DNA of 42,493 nucleotides from an uncultured bacterium (GTDB lineage: Bacteria; Cyanobacteriota; Vampirovibrionia; Gastranaerophilales; Gastranaerophilaceae): assembly GCA_949294395.1 (NCBI GenBank), contig CASFGU010000033.1, forward strand, positions 1-42,493. Direction: 5' to 3'. Position numbers and translations under genes: made by a program. Below are positions 6,814 through 14,818 of the stretch, one piece after another; within the stretch, counting starts at the first letter, position 1; every line of letters starts with the position of its first letter. Under the pieces are notes generated by a model. The model saw only the letters and a program-made list of their open reading frames with translations, did not search any database and was not told the DNA's origin.

Positions 6814-7541
6814 AACTTATACGGATAATCGTCAGGAACTTTCCAGCCGTTTATCTGTAAAAGTCTGGTACAGTAAGGGTGTCCGTTTGCAGTCTGTTCG
6901 GGGTAACAACCGCCCCAGGAATTATTTTTTAATACGTTTTCATCATATTTATCACACGCATAGGCATCAAATCTCATTAGACATTTATCATTTTTGGTAT
7001 GTTCATTTAAACCAAATCCGAATAAAAAGGAATCTTTACCATCAACAGCTTTGTTATCAATAAATGTTTTGTAATTAGTGTAATATCTTACATGAAGATA
7101 GCCTCCTGAAAAGTTAGACATATTGGCAACAGTACCGTCTCCGAGAATAAAAGTTATACCGCCGTCAACCTGTTCATTATCTTTAATTATTTTTCTGTCA
7201 ATAATTTTAAATTTTTTTATATACGGAGCCCAGTATTTGTTGAACCATGCAAGTACGATTTCGTTATTGCTCTCCCCTCCGTCAGGTACCCAGTCCCAGC
7301 CATCAACCTCTCCGTTATCAACAATTGAGCGAAGCTGCGCCTGCTGCATTGTAGAAAGAAACTTTTGCAGTTTTGTCATAGTGACGTTTGCTCTGTATTT
7401 GCTGATAACTGTTGGCAGTGTCATGGCAGCAACTACTCCAATAATACCTAATGTGATAAGCACTTCTGCAAGCGTGAATGCAACTTTTGACATCGTCTTT
7501 GCAGAATTAGGCTTTTTAAATGTAAATCCTTCTATTCCCAT
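6810..7541 (-). CDS. Prepilin-like protein, intact copy
   Basis: 243 residues. A basic/polar leader of about 21 residues ends ...SKVA, followed by FTLAEVLITLG with Glu at +5 and a hydrophobic helix through about residue 43. The cleavage position carries Ala rather than the usual Gly. The C-terminal globular part holds a GWDWVPDG segment near residue 80, several cysteines (KCLMRFDAYACDKY, GGCYPEQ, YCTRLL), and ends NGWKVPDDYPYKF. It is the only unbroken member of the family here and serves as the reference for the two broken ones. AAAGG lies six bases before the ATG. The promoter is a full consensus one at 7613-7641. It is divergent from an XRE regulator. It may be a pilus or type II secretion minor subunit; which system is unknown, since no pilin peptidase, ATPase or secretin is in the window. 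Confidence 0.88.
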   Translation of the reverse strand: MGIEGFTFKKPNSAKTMSKVAFTLAEVLITLGIIGVVAAMTLPTVISKYRANVTMTKLQKFLSTMQQAQLRSIVDNGEVDGWDWVPDGGESNNEIVLAWFNKYWAPYIKKFKIIDRKIIKDNEQVDGGITFILGDGTVANMSNFSGGYLHVRYYTNYKTFIDNKAVDGKDSFLFGFGLNEHTKNDKCLMRFDAYACDKYDENVLKNNSWGGCYPEQTANGHPYCTRLLQINGWKVPDDYPYKF

Positions 7542-7563
7542 ATTGACCTTTCAATTACTTTTT

Positions 7564-7592
7564 TTGACAAATATTTTATAAAAAAATATAAA
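7564..7592 (+). promoter_or_regulatory. Near-consensus sigma-70 promoter toward the XRE gene
   Basis: TTGACA (7564-7569), a 17-base spacer, and TATAAA (7587-7592). It lies in the left arm of a long AT-rich inverted repeat and faces the xre gene at 7672. A second -10 (TATAAT, 7660-7665) sits exactly one promoter length before the xre ATG and could start a leaderless message. Confidence 0.6.
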
Positions 7593-7612
7593 ATATTATA
7601 ATATATAATATA

Positions 7613-7641
7613 ATTATATAATATTTTATAAAATTTGTCAA
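7613..7641 (-). promoter_or_regulatory. Consensus sigma-70 promoter of the prepilin-like gene
   Basis: Read on the minus strand: TTGACA (7636-7641), exactly 17 bases, TATAAT (7613-7618). It matches the textbook consensus at all twelve positions and predicts a start near 7606 and a 5' leader of about 65 bases before the ATG at 7541. Such a strong core promoter suggests that expression is limited by a repressor. Confidence 0.8.
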
Positions 7642-7671
7642 TATAATGAAAATTAAGAATATAATGTTATA

Positions 7672-7881
7672 ATGATTAAAATTAAACTGCGTCAGCTAAT
7701 CTGGGATAATGATACTACTGCTACGGATATTCATAAAGCTACAGGAATAAGCCAGTCTATTTTATCAGACATTGTAAGAGGCAAAAGAACAAATGTCGGA
7801 TTGGATATTATTAACAAGCTCTGTGTGTATTTCGGCTGCGGGATTAGTGATATTCTTGAGTTTGTACCAGAAAAGAAATAA
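7672..7881 (+). CDS. Small XRE-family transcription regulator
   Basis: 69 residues, essentially one Cro/C1-type helix-turn-helix domain. TDIHKATGISQSILSDIVRG (about 18-37) is the helix-turn-helix, then NVGLDIINKLCVYFGCGISDILEF closes the five-helix fold. This is the YozG-like small Cro/Xre class, without a sensor domain. There is no ribosome binding site; a TATAAT ends seven bases before the ATG, so a leaderless mRNA is likely. It is divergent from the intact prepilin-like gene, and their shared 78-bp palindrome is a good candidate operator. It is followed by a bidirectional terminator. Confidence 0.85.
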   Translation: MIKIKLRQLIWDNDTTATDIHKATGISQSILSDIVRGKRTNVGLDIINKLCVYFGCGISDILEFVPEKK

Positions 7882-7910
7882 AAACACAGGTCACAAAAAC
7901 CTGTGTTTTT
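7880..7910. terminator. Bidirectional terminator between xre and secF
   Basis: A perfect 12-bp stem AAAAACACAGGT/ACCTGTGTTTTT with a 7-nt loop; A and T runs on each side allow termination of both the xre transcript (plus) and the secF transcript (minus). Confidence 0.88.
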
Positions 7911-7934
7911 ATTATTTGAGTTGTCGGTTTTAGG

Positions 7935-8939
7935 TTAAACCGCAGCGGCTGATTTTGCAGCCGGAGTTTTGTTATTTTTTCTGTCCTCCCAGATGTCAAC
8001 AAGTACTGAGCAGAAAAATATGCTTGAATATGTTCCGATTGCAATACCTAAAATCATGGCGAGAACAAAGTCCTTTGTTGTTACTCCTCCGAAGAAATAC
8101 AACGCAAGCAGTGTCAATAATGTTGTTAAGGATGTATTGATACTTCTTGCAAGTGTCTGGTTTACAGAGGCGTTTACAATTTCTCCGAAAGACATCTTTT
8201 TGGAATAGTATCTGAGATTTTCTCTTATTCTGTCAAAAACAACAATTGTATCGTGAACCGAGAAACCTACGACAGTCAGAACCGCTGTAATAAACAAGCC
8301 GTCAATCTGAACGTTATAGAAAATTCCCAGAAGCGAAAATGCACCGACAACAAACAGCACATCATGCGCGATTCCGAGTATTGCAGCAAGAGCATAGTCA
8401 AATTTAAATCTTATTGAAAGATATATAATTATGCCTAAAAATGCCAGCGTTAAAGCCAGAAGCGAGTTTTTAAACAACTCGTTTCCGAGGGTCGGGCCTA
8501 CGGAACTTACGGAAATAAGTTCAGGATTTGAGTAATCCTTTGAGAGAACTTCCGTAATTTTGTTTACTCCGTCAGTGTTTTCTCCGATGAATTTTGTTCT
8601 GATAGAAATAATATTTTTAATATTGCCGATTTTTTCATTTTCAGCGGTTGAGTTTGCACTTGTGTGCAGAATTTGAATCATAGGAGTTTCAACTCCTGCC
8701 GCTTCAAGGTCTGTACGGGTTTTCGCAATGTCACTGTTATTAATATCCTCGTTAACACCGTACTGTAAAATAGTTCCCCCTGTATAATCAATCCCGACTT
8801 TCAGCGGAATATGGTTTTCGTTATGGATTGCCGAGTAGATAAGAGCAACAGTACCCGGCAATAGTAATAGTGCTGAAATACAAAGCCAGATTACTCTGTG
8901 CTTTACTATATCTATAATATGTTTTGATATTTCTGCCAT
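7935..8939 (-). CDS. secF: Protein translocase subunit SecF
   Basis: 334 residues. There is an N-terminal membrane segment (about 13-33), a periplasmic part starting IDYTGGTILQYG, and a C-terminal RND-type membrane block of five helices (about 155-315). The block has the SecF signature GFSVHDTIVVFDRIREN. With SecD and YajC it uses the proton gradient to pull proteins through SecYEG. It follows secD by 18 bases on the same strand and ends before a terminator, completing the dapA-secD-secF unit. Its last residues are Ala/Lys-rich and poorly conserved. Confidence 0.96.
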   Translation of the reverse strand: MAEISKHIIDIVKHRVIWLCISALLLLPGTVALIYSAIHNENHIPLKVGIDYTGGTILQYGVNEDINNSDIAKTRTDLEAAGVETPMIQILHTSANSTAENEKIGNIKNIISIRTKFIGENTDGVNKITEVLSKDYSNPELISVSSVGPTLGNELFKNSLLALTLAFLGIIIYLSIRFKFDYALAAILGIAHDVLFVVGAFSLLGIFYNVQIDGLFITAVLTVVGFSVHDTIVVFDRIRENLRYYSKKMSFGEIVNASVNQTLARSINTSLTTLLTLLALYFFGGVTTKDFVLAMILGIAIGTYSSIFFCSVLVDIWEDRKNNKTPAAKSAAAV

Positions 8940-8957
8940 TTTTTTTACCTCATTTTC

Positions 8958-10265
8958 CTAGTCTAAAATCCCGAAACGGGCATTTTCGCGTTTAGTTTCG
9001 CTGGCTTCAAAGCCTTTGCCGATTTCACTTTTACGTAATCCGAACAACTGCGGGTATTTAAGTTCGCCTGTTCCGAAGATTAAGTGCATAAAGTTTTTAG
9101 TTATTGTTATTGCACTGAACATTGAAACAATTACACCGAGAGCAAGTGTCAATGCAAAACCTTTAACAATGCTTGTTCCGAGCAAATAAAGGATTACGCA
9201 GGTAATAATTGTTGTCATGTTAGAGTCGAAAATACTTGTAAATGCTCTGTCAAAACCGGAATTTATAGCGGTGAATAAATTTCTGCCGGCTCTCAATTCT
9301 TCTTTTGTTCTTTCAAAAATAAGGATATTCGCATCAACAGCCATACCGATACTAAGGATGAAACCTGCGATACCGGCAAGAGTTAATGTAACAGGGATAG
9401 CCTTAAACAGAGCAAAAAGAATTACGCTGTAAATCATCAATGCAATGTCTGCTATTAAACCAGGAAGTCTGTAGTATGCAATCATAAACAACATTACGAT
9501 AGAAAGCCCGATAATTCCGGCTGTTTTTGATTTTGCGATACTGTCAGCACCGAGTGTCGGGCCTACAGTATTTTCTTCAACAATTTTTGCAGGAACAGGA
9601 AGTGCTCCGGCATTCAGAAGGTTAACCATTCTTTCGGCTTCCGAGTATTCAAACCCGCTGTCTCCGCCTGAAATCTGGGCTTTTCCGCCGTAAATAGGCT
9701 CTCTTATAACCGGTGCTGATTGAAGTTCCCCGTCAAAGAAAATTGCCATTTGCTGACCTACTAAATCACGGGTGAGGTCTGCAAACTTTTTGGAGCCTGC
9801 GCCGTTAAATTCAAGCGATACCACCCACTGTCCGGTTGAATCTGTACTGAGGGTTGATTTTGCAAGATCTTGACCTGTTAAGCCTGTTTCAACCCAGATT
9901 TGTTCGCCATTCGGGCCTTTTCCTTCTTTTTTGAATTCCAGCTGCGCGGTTTCCCCTAAGAAAGCTTTAGCTTCTTTAAGGTCTGTAACGTTTGGAATTT
10001 CGATAAGCAGTCTTTTTTCACCTACCTGTTGAACAACAGTTTCTGCAACCCCGAGTTTGTTAACACGGTTTTCTATAGCAAATTGCAGACGGTTCATTAC
10101 ATCCTGTGTAATCTGAGGTACTGCTTTTGTGGTTTCGGCTTCGATAACGAGTCTTGATCCGCCGACAAGGTCAAGCCCGAGTTTGGTTGGTTTTACGAAA
10201 ATTGTAACTATTGATGCGATTACAATAAGTACAATTACCCAAAACATAATGATTTTGTTTTTCAC
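8958..10265 (-). CDS. secD: Protein translocase subunit SecD
   Basis: 435 residues, much shorter than E. coli SecD (615) but normal for Gram-positive and cyanobacterial forms. An N-terminal helix is followed by GLDLVGGSRLVIEAE (D1), the P1 domain with NRVNKLGVAE and VQQVGEKRLLIEIPNV, then the RND-like block with TVGPTLGADSI and GMAVDANILIFERTKEELRAG. It is the membrane partner of SecF in protein export. The gene follows dapA after about 75 bases, which hold a weak AGAGG-like site. No YajC gene is present in the window. Confidence 0.96.
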   Translation of the reverse strand: MKNKIIMFWVIVLIVIASIVTIFVKPTKLGLDLVGGSRLVIEAETTKAVPQITQDVMNRLQFAIENRVNKLGVAETVVQQVGEKRLLIEIPNVTDLKEAKAFLGETAQLEFKKEGKGPNGEQIWVETGLTGQDLAKSTLSTDSTGQWVVSLEFNGAGSKKFADLTRDLVGQQMAIFFDGELQSAPVIREPIYGGKAQISGGDSGFEYSEAERMVNLLNAGALPVPAKIVEENTVGPTLGADSIAKSKTAGIIGLSIVMLFMIAYYRLPGLIADIALMIYSVILFALFKAIPVTLTLAGIAGFILSIGMAVDANILIFERTKEELRAGRNLFTAINSGFDRAFTSIFDSNMTTIITCVILYLLGTSIVKGFALTLALGVIVSMFSAITITKNFMHLIFGTGELKYPQLFGLRKSEIGKGFEASETKRENARFGILD

Positions 10266-10339
10266 TGTTTTATCCTCTTATAAATGTGCTTGTTTCTATT
10301 TTATTAAAAATTTTTATAAAATTTGATAGCCTGAGAGGG

Positions 10340-11233
10340 CTAATCAATTGCTACACTGTCCAGAACTTTAAAGAGTTCAGATTTTTGTTCATCCGTAAGT
10401 TCCACAAGAGGGCGTCTGACGTAATCTTCAATGAGCCCTTTATGTGCAAGCGCTGCTTTTACCGGAACCGGATTTGGAGCCATAAAGAATTTTCTGAAAG
10501 CAGGATAGAGTTTTTTGTGCATGTTTAATGCTGCCAGAAACTCGCCGGTTTTGTAGTTTCTAATCATTGATTTAATTTCCGCACCAAAAATATGGGAGGC
10601 AACCGATACAACCCCTCTTGCCCCGAGCGACATCATCGGAAGCGTCAGGCTGTCGTCGCCCGAGTAAACCGAAAAATCTTCAGGACATATAATCTTCATT
10701 TCCGTAACGGCATCCATATCAGCACAGCTCTGTTTAATACCTACGATGTTGTCAAATTCTTTTGCAAGTTTTGCAACCGTTTCCGGAAGCATGTTCACCC
10801 CTGTTCTTGACGGAATATTATATATAATTACCGGCAGGTCTGTGCTTCTGGCAATTGCAGAGAAGTGTTCAATCATTCCCTTCTGATTTGGTTTATTGTA
10901 GTAAGGCACAACGGAAAGAATTGCATCAACATCCTCTTTCCGGGCAAGTTTAGCTGTCATACAGGCAGTTTCTGTACAGTTTGAACCTGCATTCATAATA
11001 ACTTTTGCCTTATTGGCGTTTGCGCGTTTTACTGTGCTCAAAAGTTCAATTTCTTCTTCGTGCGTAAGTGTAGGGCCTTCCCCTGTTGTTCCCGCTACAA
11101 GAACAGCGTCGCTTCCGTGCGAAATTAAATATTTTGTAAGTTCTTCCGCTTTATTGTAGTCGATTTCTCTGTTCTTATCAAACGGCGTGACCATTGCCGT
11201 TATGACTTCCCCGGCGTCATATCTGATAGCCAT
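10340..11233 (-). CDS. dapA: 4-hydroxy-tetrahydrodipicolinate synthase
   Basis: 297 residues, standard length. It condenses pyruvate with aspartate semialdehyde in the first committed step of lysine and diaminopimelate synthesis. Visible motifs are AGTTGEGPTLTHEE (T49/T50), VVPYYNKPNQKGM (catalytic Tyr near 111-112), YNIPSRTGVNM (Y138 and the Arg that binds the substrate carboxylate), and the Schiff-base Lys K167 in VGIKQSC. AAAGAGGTATTT precedes the ATG. It is the first gene of a dapA-secD-secF cluster, a functionally mixed grouping. Divergent from lptC. Confidence 0.96.
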   Translation of the reverse strand: MAIRYDAGEVITAMVTPFDKNREIDYNKAEELTKYLISHGSDAVLVAGTTGEGPTLTHEEEIELLSTVKRANANKAKVIMNAGSNCTETACMTAKLARKEDVDAILSVVPYYNKPNQKGMIEHFSAIARSTDLPVIIYNIPSRTGVNMLPETVAKLAKEFDNIVGIKQSCADMDAVTEMKIICPEDFSVYSGDDSLTLPMMSLGARGVVSVASHIFGAEIKSMIRNYKTGEFLAALNMHKKLYPAFRKFFMAPNPVPVKAALAHKGLIEDYVRRPLVELTDEQKSELFKVLDSVAID

Positions 11234-11360
11234 AAATACCTCTTTTCTTAAAAACTAAGACATCTCTTTAATGTAAATTATACAGCAAACAAGATATTAA
11301 GGCTTAATTTTTTGCATAAATTAATAATTCATAACAAAATAATACAGCCGGAATTATTTG

Positions 11361-11369
11361 TGCTACGAT
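11361..11369 (+). promoter_or_regulatory. Extended -10 promoter immediately before lptC
   Basis: TGCTACGAT fits TGnTAnnAT and ends eight bases before the lptC ATG, predicting a transcript that begins at or next to the start codon. There is no clear -35 and no ribosome binding site before lptC, so a leaderless message is plausible. Confidence 0.4.
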
Positions 11370-11376
11370 TTTTATT

Positions 11377-11967
11377 ATGAACTGGAAAAACTTGAGCAGA
11401 AAGAAGAAGGCTTACATAATAGCGTTTTCGGGAATTGTAGGGATATTGCTGTGGGCATTTATTTCTGCAGGAATAATCACCCATAACTTTAACCGCAGCC
11501 AGCTCCAGACAAATCAGGACAGGCAGGAGGCGCTTATTAACGGTATTATTCTTACAGAAACAAAAAATGAGAAAAAATACTGGGAAATCTACGGTGAAAC
11601 CGGAACTTATGACAGCACAAACGGGGTTGCTCTCCTTGATAACTGTATCGGGAATTTTTATGATGAAAATGACGAAGTTTCAATGAGTTTTGAATCCACA
11701 AAAGGAACTTACAACGCTAATAAAACCCAGATTATCATGTATGACGATACCCGTGTTGTAATAAAAGACGGAACCTCCCTTGAGGCAGACAGGATTACCT
11801 GGACAGGCTCTGATAACCCGATAATTGCAAAAGGCAATATCCGAATAACCCGAAACGGTCAGTTTCTGGCAACGGCTGATAAAGTTGAAATTAGTCCGGG
11901 ATATGATAACTTTAAAATTATAGGGCATGCCCGATCAAAAATGTATGATGTTAAGGAGAAAAAATGA
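11377..11967 (+). CDS. lptC: LPS export protein LptC-like
   Basis: 196 residues. A short basic N-terminus is followed by a single membrane anchor (about 14-35, IIAFSGIVGILLWAFISAG), then a periplasmic beta-rich domain: LINGIILTETKNEKKYWEIYGETGTYD, FESTKGTYNANKTQIIMYDDTRVVIKDGT, and the LptC/OstA ending NIRITRNGQFLATADKVEI. LptC links the inner-membrane LptBFG extractor to the LptA bridge that carries lipopolysaccharide. It overlaps lptA by four bases (ATGA). It supports a diderm envelope with an Lpt system, although LptBFG and LptD are not in the window. Confidence 0.85.
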   Translation: MNWKNLSRKKKAYIIAFSGIVGILLWAFISAGIITHNFNRSQLQTNQDRQEALINGIILTETKNEKKYWEIYGETGTYDSTNGVALLDNCIGNFYDENDEVSMSFESTKGTYNANKTQIIMYDDTRVVIKDGTSLEADRITWTGSDNPIIAKGNIRITRNGQFLATADKVEISPGYDNFKIIGHARSKMYDVKEKK

Positions 11968-12947
11968 AAAAATTCTTAATTGTTATAGCTATAGTGTTGT
12001 TTTCCGCCGGAGTAATCGCGCAGGCGTCTGATCTTGTTATTGAATCAAAAACACAGACTTTTTCAGAAGAAGATAATAAAATAAAATTCAAAGATGATGT
12101 AGAAGTTTCTATTGATGATCTGAAAGTTGTCGGTGATTCCGCCGATATTAATATGAATGAGGAGCAAAAACTTGACACTGCAACTTTTTACGACAAACCT
12201 TACGCTTATGAAGTTAAGAAAAATAAAAAACGTGAAGTTAAGGCTAACATTTTAAAAGTTTCTTTGATTACAAAGATTGTCAGGGCAGAAGGTGACACTC
12301 AATCAGTTGTATTTGACGGCAAAGTGCCGGTTGTTGTAATTAACTCCGATGTTCAGGAATACGACACAAAAACCGGTGTTATGACAGCAACCGGTGCTGT
12401 TACAATTAAATATAAAGAGATTGAATCTTTTTCTAATAAAGCAATAATTAAAACAGATAAAAACGGAGACCTTAAGGATCTTGAACTTATCGGTAACGCC
12501 AGAGTAAAAGATAAAACAAACGAATCCTTTGCCGATAATTTTTACTACAGCGATGCAACGAAAGTGCTGACTGCAAGAGGCAATACAACCACCAATGCAC
12601 AGATGGAGGACGGGCAGAAGCTTATTTTAAAATCAAATATTCAGGAATACAGTCAGGACAAAAATATTTACAGTGCAAGCGGAAATGTTCAGGTCTGGTA
12701 TCAGGATTACTATGCTGTTGGGCCTAAGATTACTGTTTATCCGGACAAAACTACAAATAAGCCTAATGACATATATTTTACCGGCCGTTCAAGTATTACG
12801 CAGGGCGTGAGAACTATTTATGCCGACAAGATTAAGATGATGCTGAAACCGAAAGACTTCCATGCAGAAGGCAATACAAGAACTGTCATCAGAAATATCG
12901 GCTCTGGCGACAGCGGTAATGACAGCGGTATGACACTCGGATTGTAG
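11964..12947 (+). CDS. lptA: LPS transport protein LptA/OstA-like
   Basis: 327 residues, longer than E. coli LptA (185). A cleavable signal peptide (about 1-22, ending VIAQAS) is followed by three or so OstA-type segments of beta-strands: VIESKTQTFSEEDNKIKFKDDVEVSI, VVVINSDVQEYDTKTGVMTATGAVTI, and LKSNIQEYSQDKNIYSASGNVQVWY. These form the beta-jellyroll that shields lipid acyl chains between the membranes. The extra length suggests two joined units. Translationally coupled to lptC. The last 15 residues are Gly/Ser/Asp-rich. Confidence 0.82.
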   Translation: MKKFLIVIAIVLFSAGVIAQASDLVIESKTQTFSEEDNKIKFKDDVEVSIDDLKVVGDSADINMNEEQKLDTATFYDKPYAYEVKKNKKREVKANILKVSLITKIVRAEGDTQSVVFDGKVPVVVINSDVQEYDTKTGVMTATGAVTIKYKEIESFSNKAIIKTDKNGDLKDLELIGNARVKDKTNESFADNFYYSDATKVLTARGNTTTNAQMEDGQKLILKSNIQEYSQDKNIYSASGNVQVWYQDYYAVGPKITVYPDKTTNKPNDIYFTGRSSITQGVRTIYADKIKMMLKPKDFHAEGNTRTVIRNIGSGDSGNDSGMTLGL

Positions 12948-12957
12948 GGGAATTTTT

Positions 12958-13737
12958 ATGAGCGAAAAAGTTGATAAGGCTGTTGAACTATATAATAAAG
13001 GAGAATATGACAAAGCCATAGATATTTTCAGCTCTGTGCTTGAAAAAGAAACAGGCAGCGCAGAACTATACAATAATATCGGGCTTTGTTATGCAAAACA
13101 GGGTAATAACGAAAAAGCCGAAGATAACTTTTTGAAGGCAATAGAACTTAACCCGAAACTTCCTCAGGTTTATATTAATCTTGCTGATATTTATTACAAA
13201 GAGAAAGACTTTGGAAACGGTTTGCAGGTCTTGTCGCAGGCAGTGTATGAACTTCCTGAGGATATGGTTTTAAGGCACATGCTTGCAAGATTTTATATGG
13301 AAGATGCAAGGCTTGATCTGGCAATAGATGAACTTGAAAAAATTCTTGAGGTTCAGCCGGACAATTACGACGCATATTATGACCTCGGGAAAGTCCATTT
13401 TGAACTCGGAAATTACGATGTTGCAATTGAAAATTTTGAGAACGTTCTTGAATATAAAGAGGATAATGTATGGATTTATTATTATCTCGGGCAGGCGTAC
13501 GAGGCGAATGACGAGATAGATAAGGCGCTCTCAAATTACCTGAAAGCAATTGCAAGGGATGATGGTTTTTATCAGGCGTATAAAAAAGCGGCTATTCTAT
13601 TCCTTGCAAGGGGCGATTATGATGATGCAGTTGAATATTTTGAGGATTACGTGACACTCGGCGTTCCGCAGGAAGAAATTGACAGTGTTAATAAACTTAT
13701 AGAAAGAATTAAGAAGAAACAGAAAAATGAAGGATAA
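12958..13737 (+). CDS. TPR-repeat protein
   Basis: 259 residues made of about six tetratricopeptide repeats without a signal peptide or membrane segment. Examples are AVELYNKGEYDKAIDIFSSV, ELYNNIGLCYAKQGNNEKAE, AYYDLGKVHFELGNYDVAIE and IYYYLGQAYEANDEIDKALS. TPRs hold protein complexes together; the partner is unknown. It starts ten bases after lptA and overlaps the dprA start by 11 bases, so it lies within the lptC-topA transcript. A role in envelope assembly is possible from position only. Confidence 0.88.
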   Translation: MSEKVDKAVELYNKGEYDKAIDIFSSVLEKETGSAELYNNIGLCYAKQGNNEKAEDNFLKAIELNPKLPQVYINLADIYYKEKDFGNGLQVLSQAVYELPEDMVLRHMLARFYMEDARLDLAIDELEKILEVQPDNYDAYYDLGKVHFELGNYDVAIENFENVLEYKEDNVWIYYYLGQAYEANDEIDKALSNYLKAIARDDGFYQAYKKAAILFLARGDYDDAVEYFEDYVTLGVPQEEIDSVNKLIERIKKKQKNEG

Positions 13738-14812
13738 ATACTGGATTGCATTTTCGGCAATTGAGCAGATTGACAGTACGTTTGTTCAGAGGCTTTATAA
13801 CTACTTCGGGGATGTTGAAGAAGCCTATGAGGCGGGTTTGAACGACCTGTCGCAAATTGACGGATTGAATGTAAAGAAAGCGGAAAATTTCCTCCGTGAA
13901 CGCGACAAAATTAATCCGGATAAAGTGCTTGAAGATGTTCAAAACCGCGGGATAGCTTTTTTGACATTTGAAGATGAAAAATATCCGAAAATGCTTAAAC
14001 AAATCTCAAATCCTCCTGCCGTTTTGTATTACAAAGGGGATATAAAAGCCTGTAATTTTGAAAGAACTCTTGCTGTCGTCGGCTCAAGACGTGCAAGTTA
14101 TAGCGCAAAAGAAGCTGTAAATAAAATTCTGTCAGAATTAAAAGATACTGATATTTGCATAGTTTCGGGTCTTGCCGCCGGAATCGATACCGCGGCGCAT
14201 CTGGCTGCGCTTGAAAATAATTTGAAAACAATCGGTGTTATCGCAAGCGGTTTTGATTTTATTTATCCGTCATCTAACAAATATCTTTATCAGAAGATTG
14301 AAAACGGAGGCGGAGTTGTTGTAACTGAATACTATCCGACATTCCAGCCGTTGAAGTTCAGGTTTCCGCAGAGAAACAGAATAGTTTCGGGGCTTTCATA
14401 CGGAACACTTGTGGCAGAAGCTTCCTTAAAAAGCGGGGCCTTGATTACCGCAAACTTATGTCTTGAGCAGGGCAGAGAATTGATGTGCATTCCGGGGCTT
14501 ATTTCAAATCCGAATACCGAAGGAATTTATAAACTTCTCAAAAACGGGGCGACACTTGTCACTCACGCACAGGATATTCTCGAAGCGCTTAACTGGGAAA
14601 TTAAACCGGTCGAACAGCTTAAGATGGATTTAGATTTGATGGATGAAAATGAACGCAAAATTTTTGAGGCTCTTGAGGTTGATGAAAAAGGTTTTGACGA
14701 GCTTTCAGCTCTAACCGGAATAAGCACGGCAGACCTGCTTACAAACTTGACAACCATGGAGCTTAAAGGCATAATAAAACAGGTAACCGGCGACAGATAT
14801 AAGAGGGTATAA
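13727..14812 (+). CDS. dprA: DNA-processing protein DprA
   Basis: 361 residues, the usual size. The N-terminal helix-hairpin-helix/SAM-like part (LSQIDGLNVKKAENFL) is followed by the central Rossmann-like SMF domain. That domain includes VVGSRRASYSAKEAV, SGLAAGIDTAAHLAAL, GVIASGFDFIYPSSN, RFPQRNRIVSGLSYGTLVAEA and SGALITANLCLEQGRELMCIPG. A small C-terminal winged helix follows (LSALTGISTADLLTNLTTMELKG). DprA binds incoming single-stranded DNA, loads RecA and is needed for natural transformation; it also occurs in non-competent bacteria. dprA next to topA is a widely conserved pairing. The prepilin-like genes nearby are compatible with uptake but do not prove it. Confidence 0.96.
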   Translation: MKDKYWIAFSAIEQIDSTFVQRLYNYFGDVEEAYEAGLNDLSQIDGLNVKKAENFLRERDKINPDKVLEDVQNRGIAFLTFEDEKYPKMLKQISNPPAVLYYKGDIKACNFERTLAVVGSRRASYSAKEAVNKILSELKDTDICIVSGLAAGIDTAAHLAALENNLKTIGVIASGFDFIYPSSNKYLYQKIENGGGVVVTEYYPTFQPLKFRFPQRNRIVSGLSYGTLVAEASLKSGALITANLCLEQGRELMCIPGLISNPNTEGIYKLLKNGATLVTHAQDILEALNWEIKPVEQLKMDLDLMDENERKIFEALEVDEKGFDELSALTGISTADLLTNLTTMELKGIIKQVTGDRYKRV

Positions 14813-14818
14813 ATATAA

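Larger units (their letters stand above)
7564..7641. repeat. AT-rich inverted repeat between the XRE and prepilin genes
   Basis: An imperfect 78-bp palindrome whose outer arms are TTGACAAAT-ATTTTATAAAA and its near complement, almost pure A/T inside. Each arm holds one -35 hexamer, so the two promoters face each other and their start sites (about 7600 and 7606) nearly coincide. It is the obvious place for the neighbouring XRE protein to bind. Confidence 0.7.
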
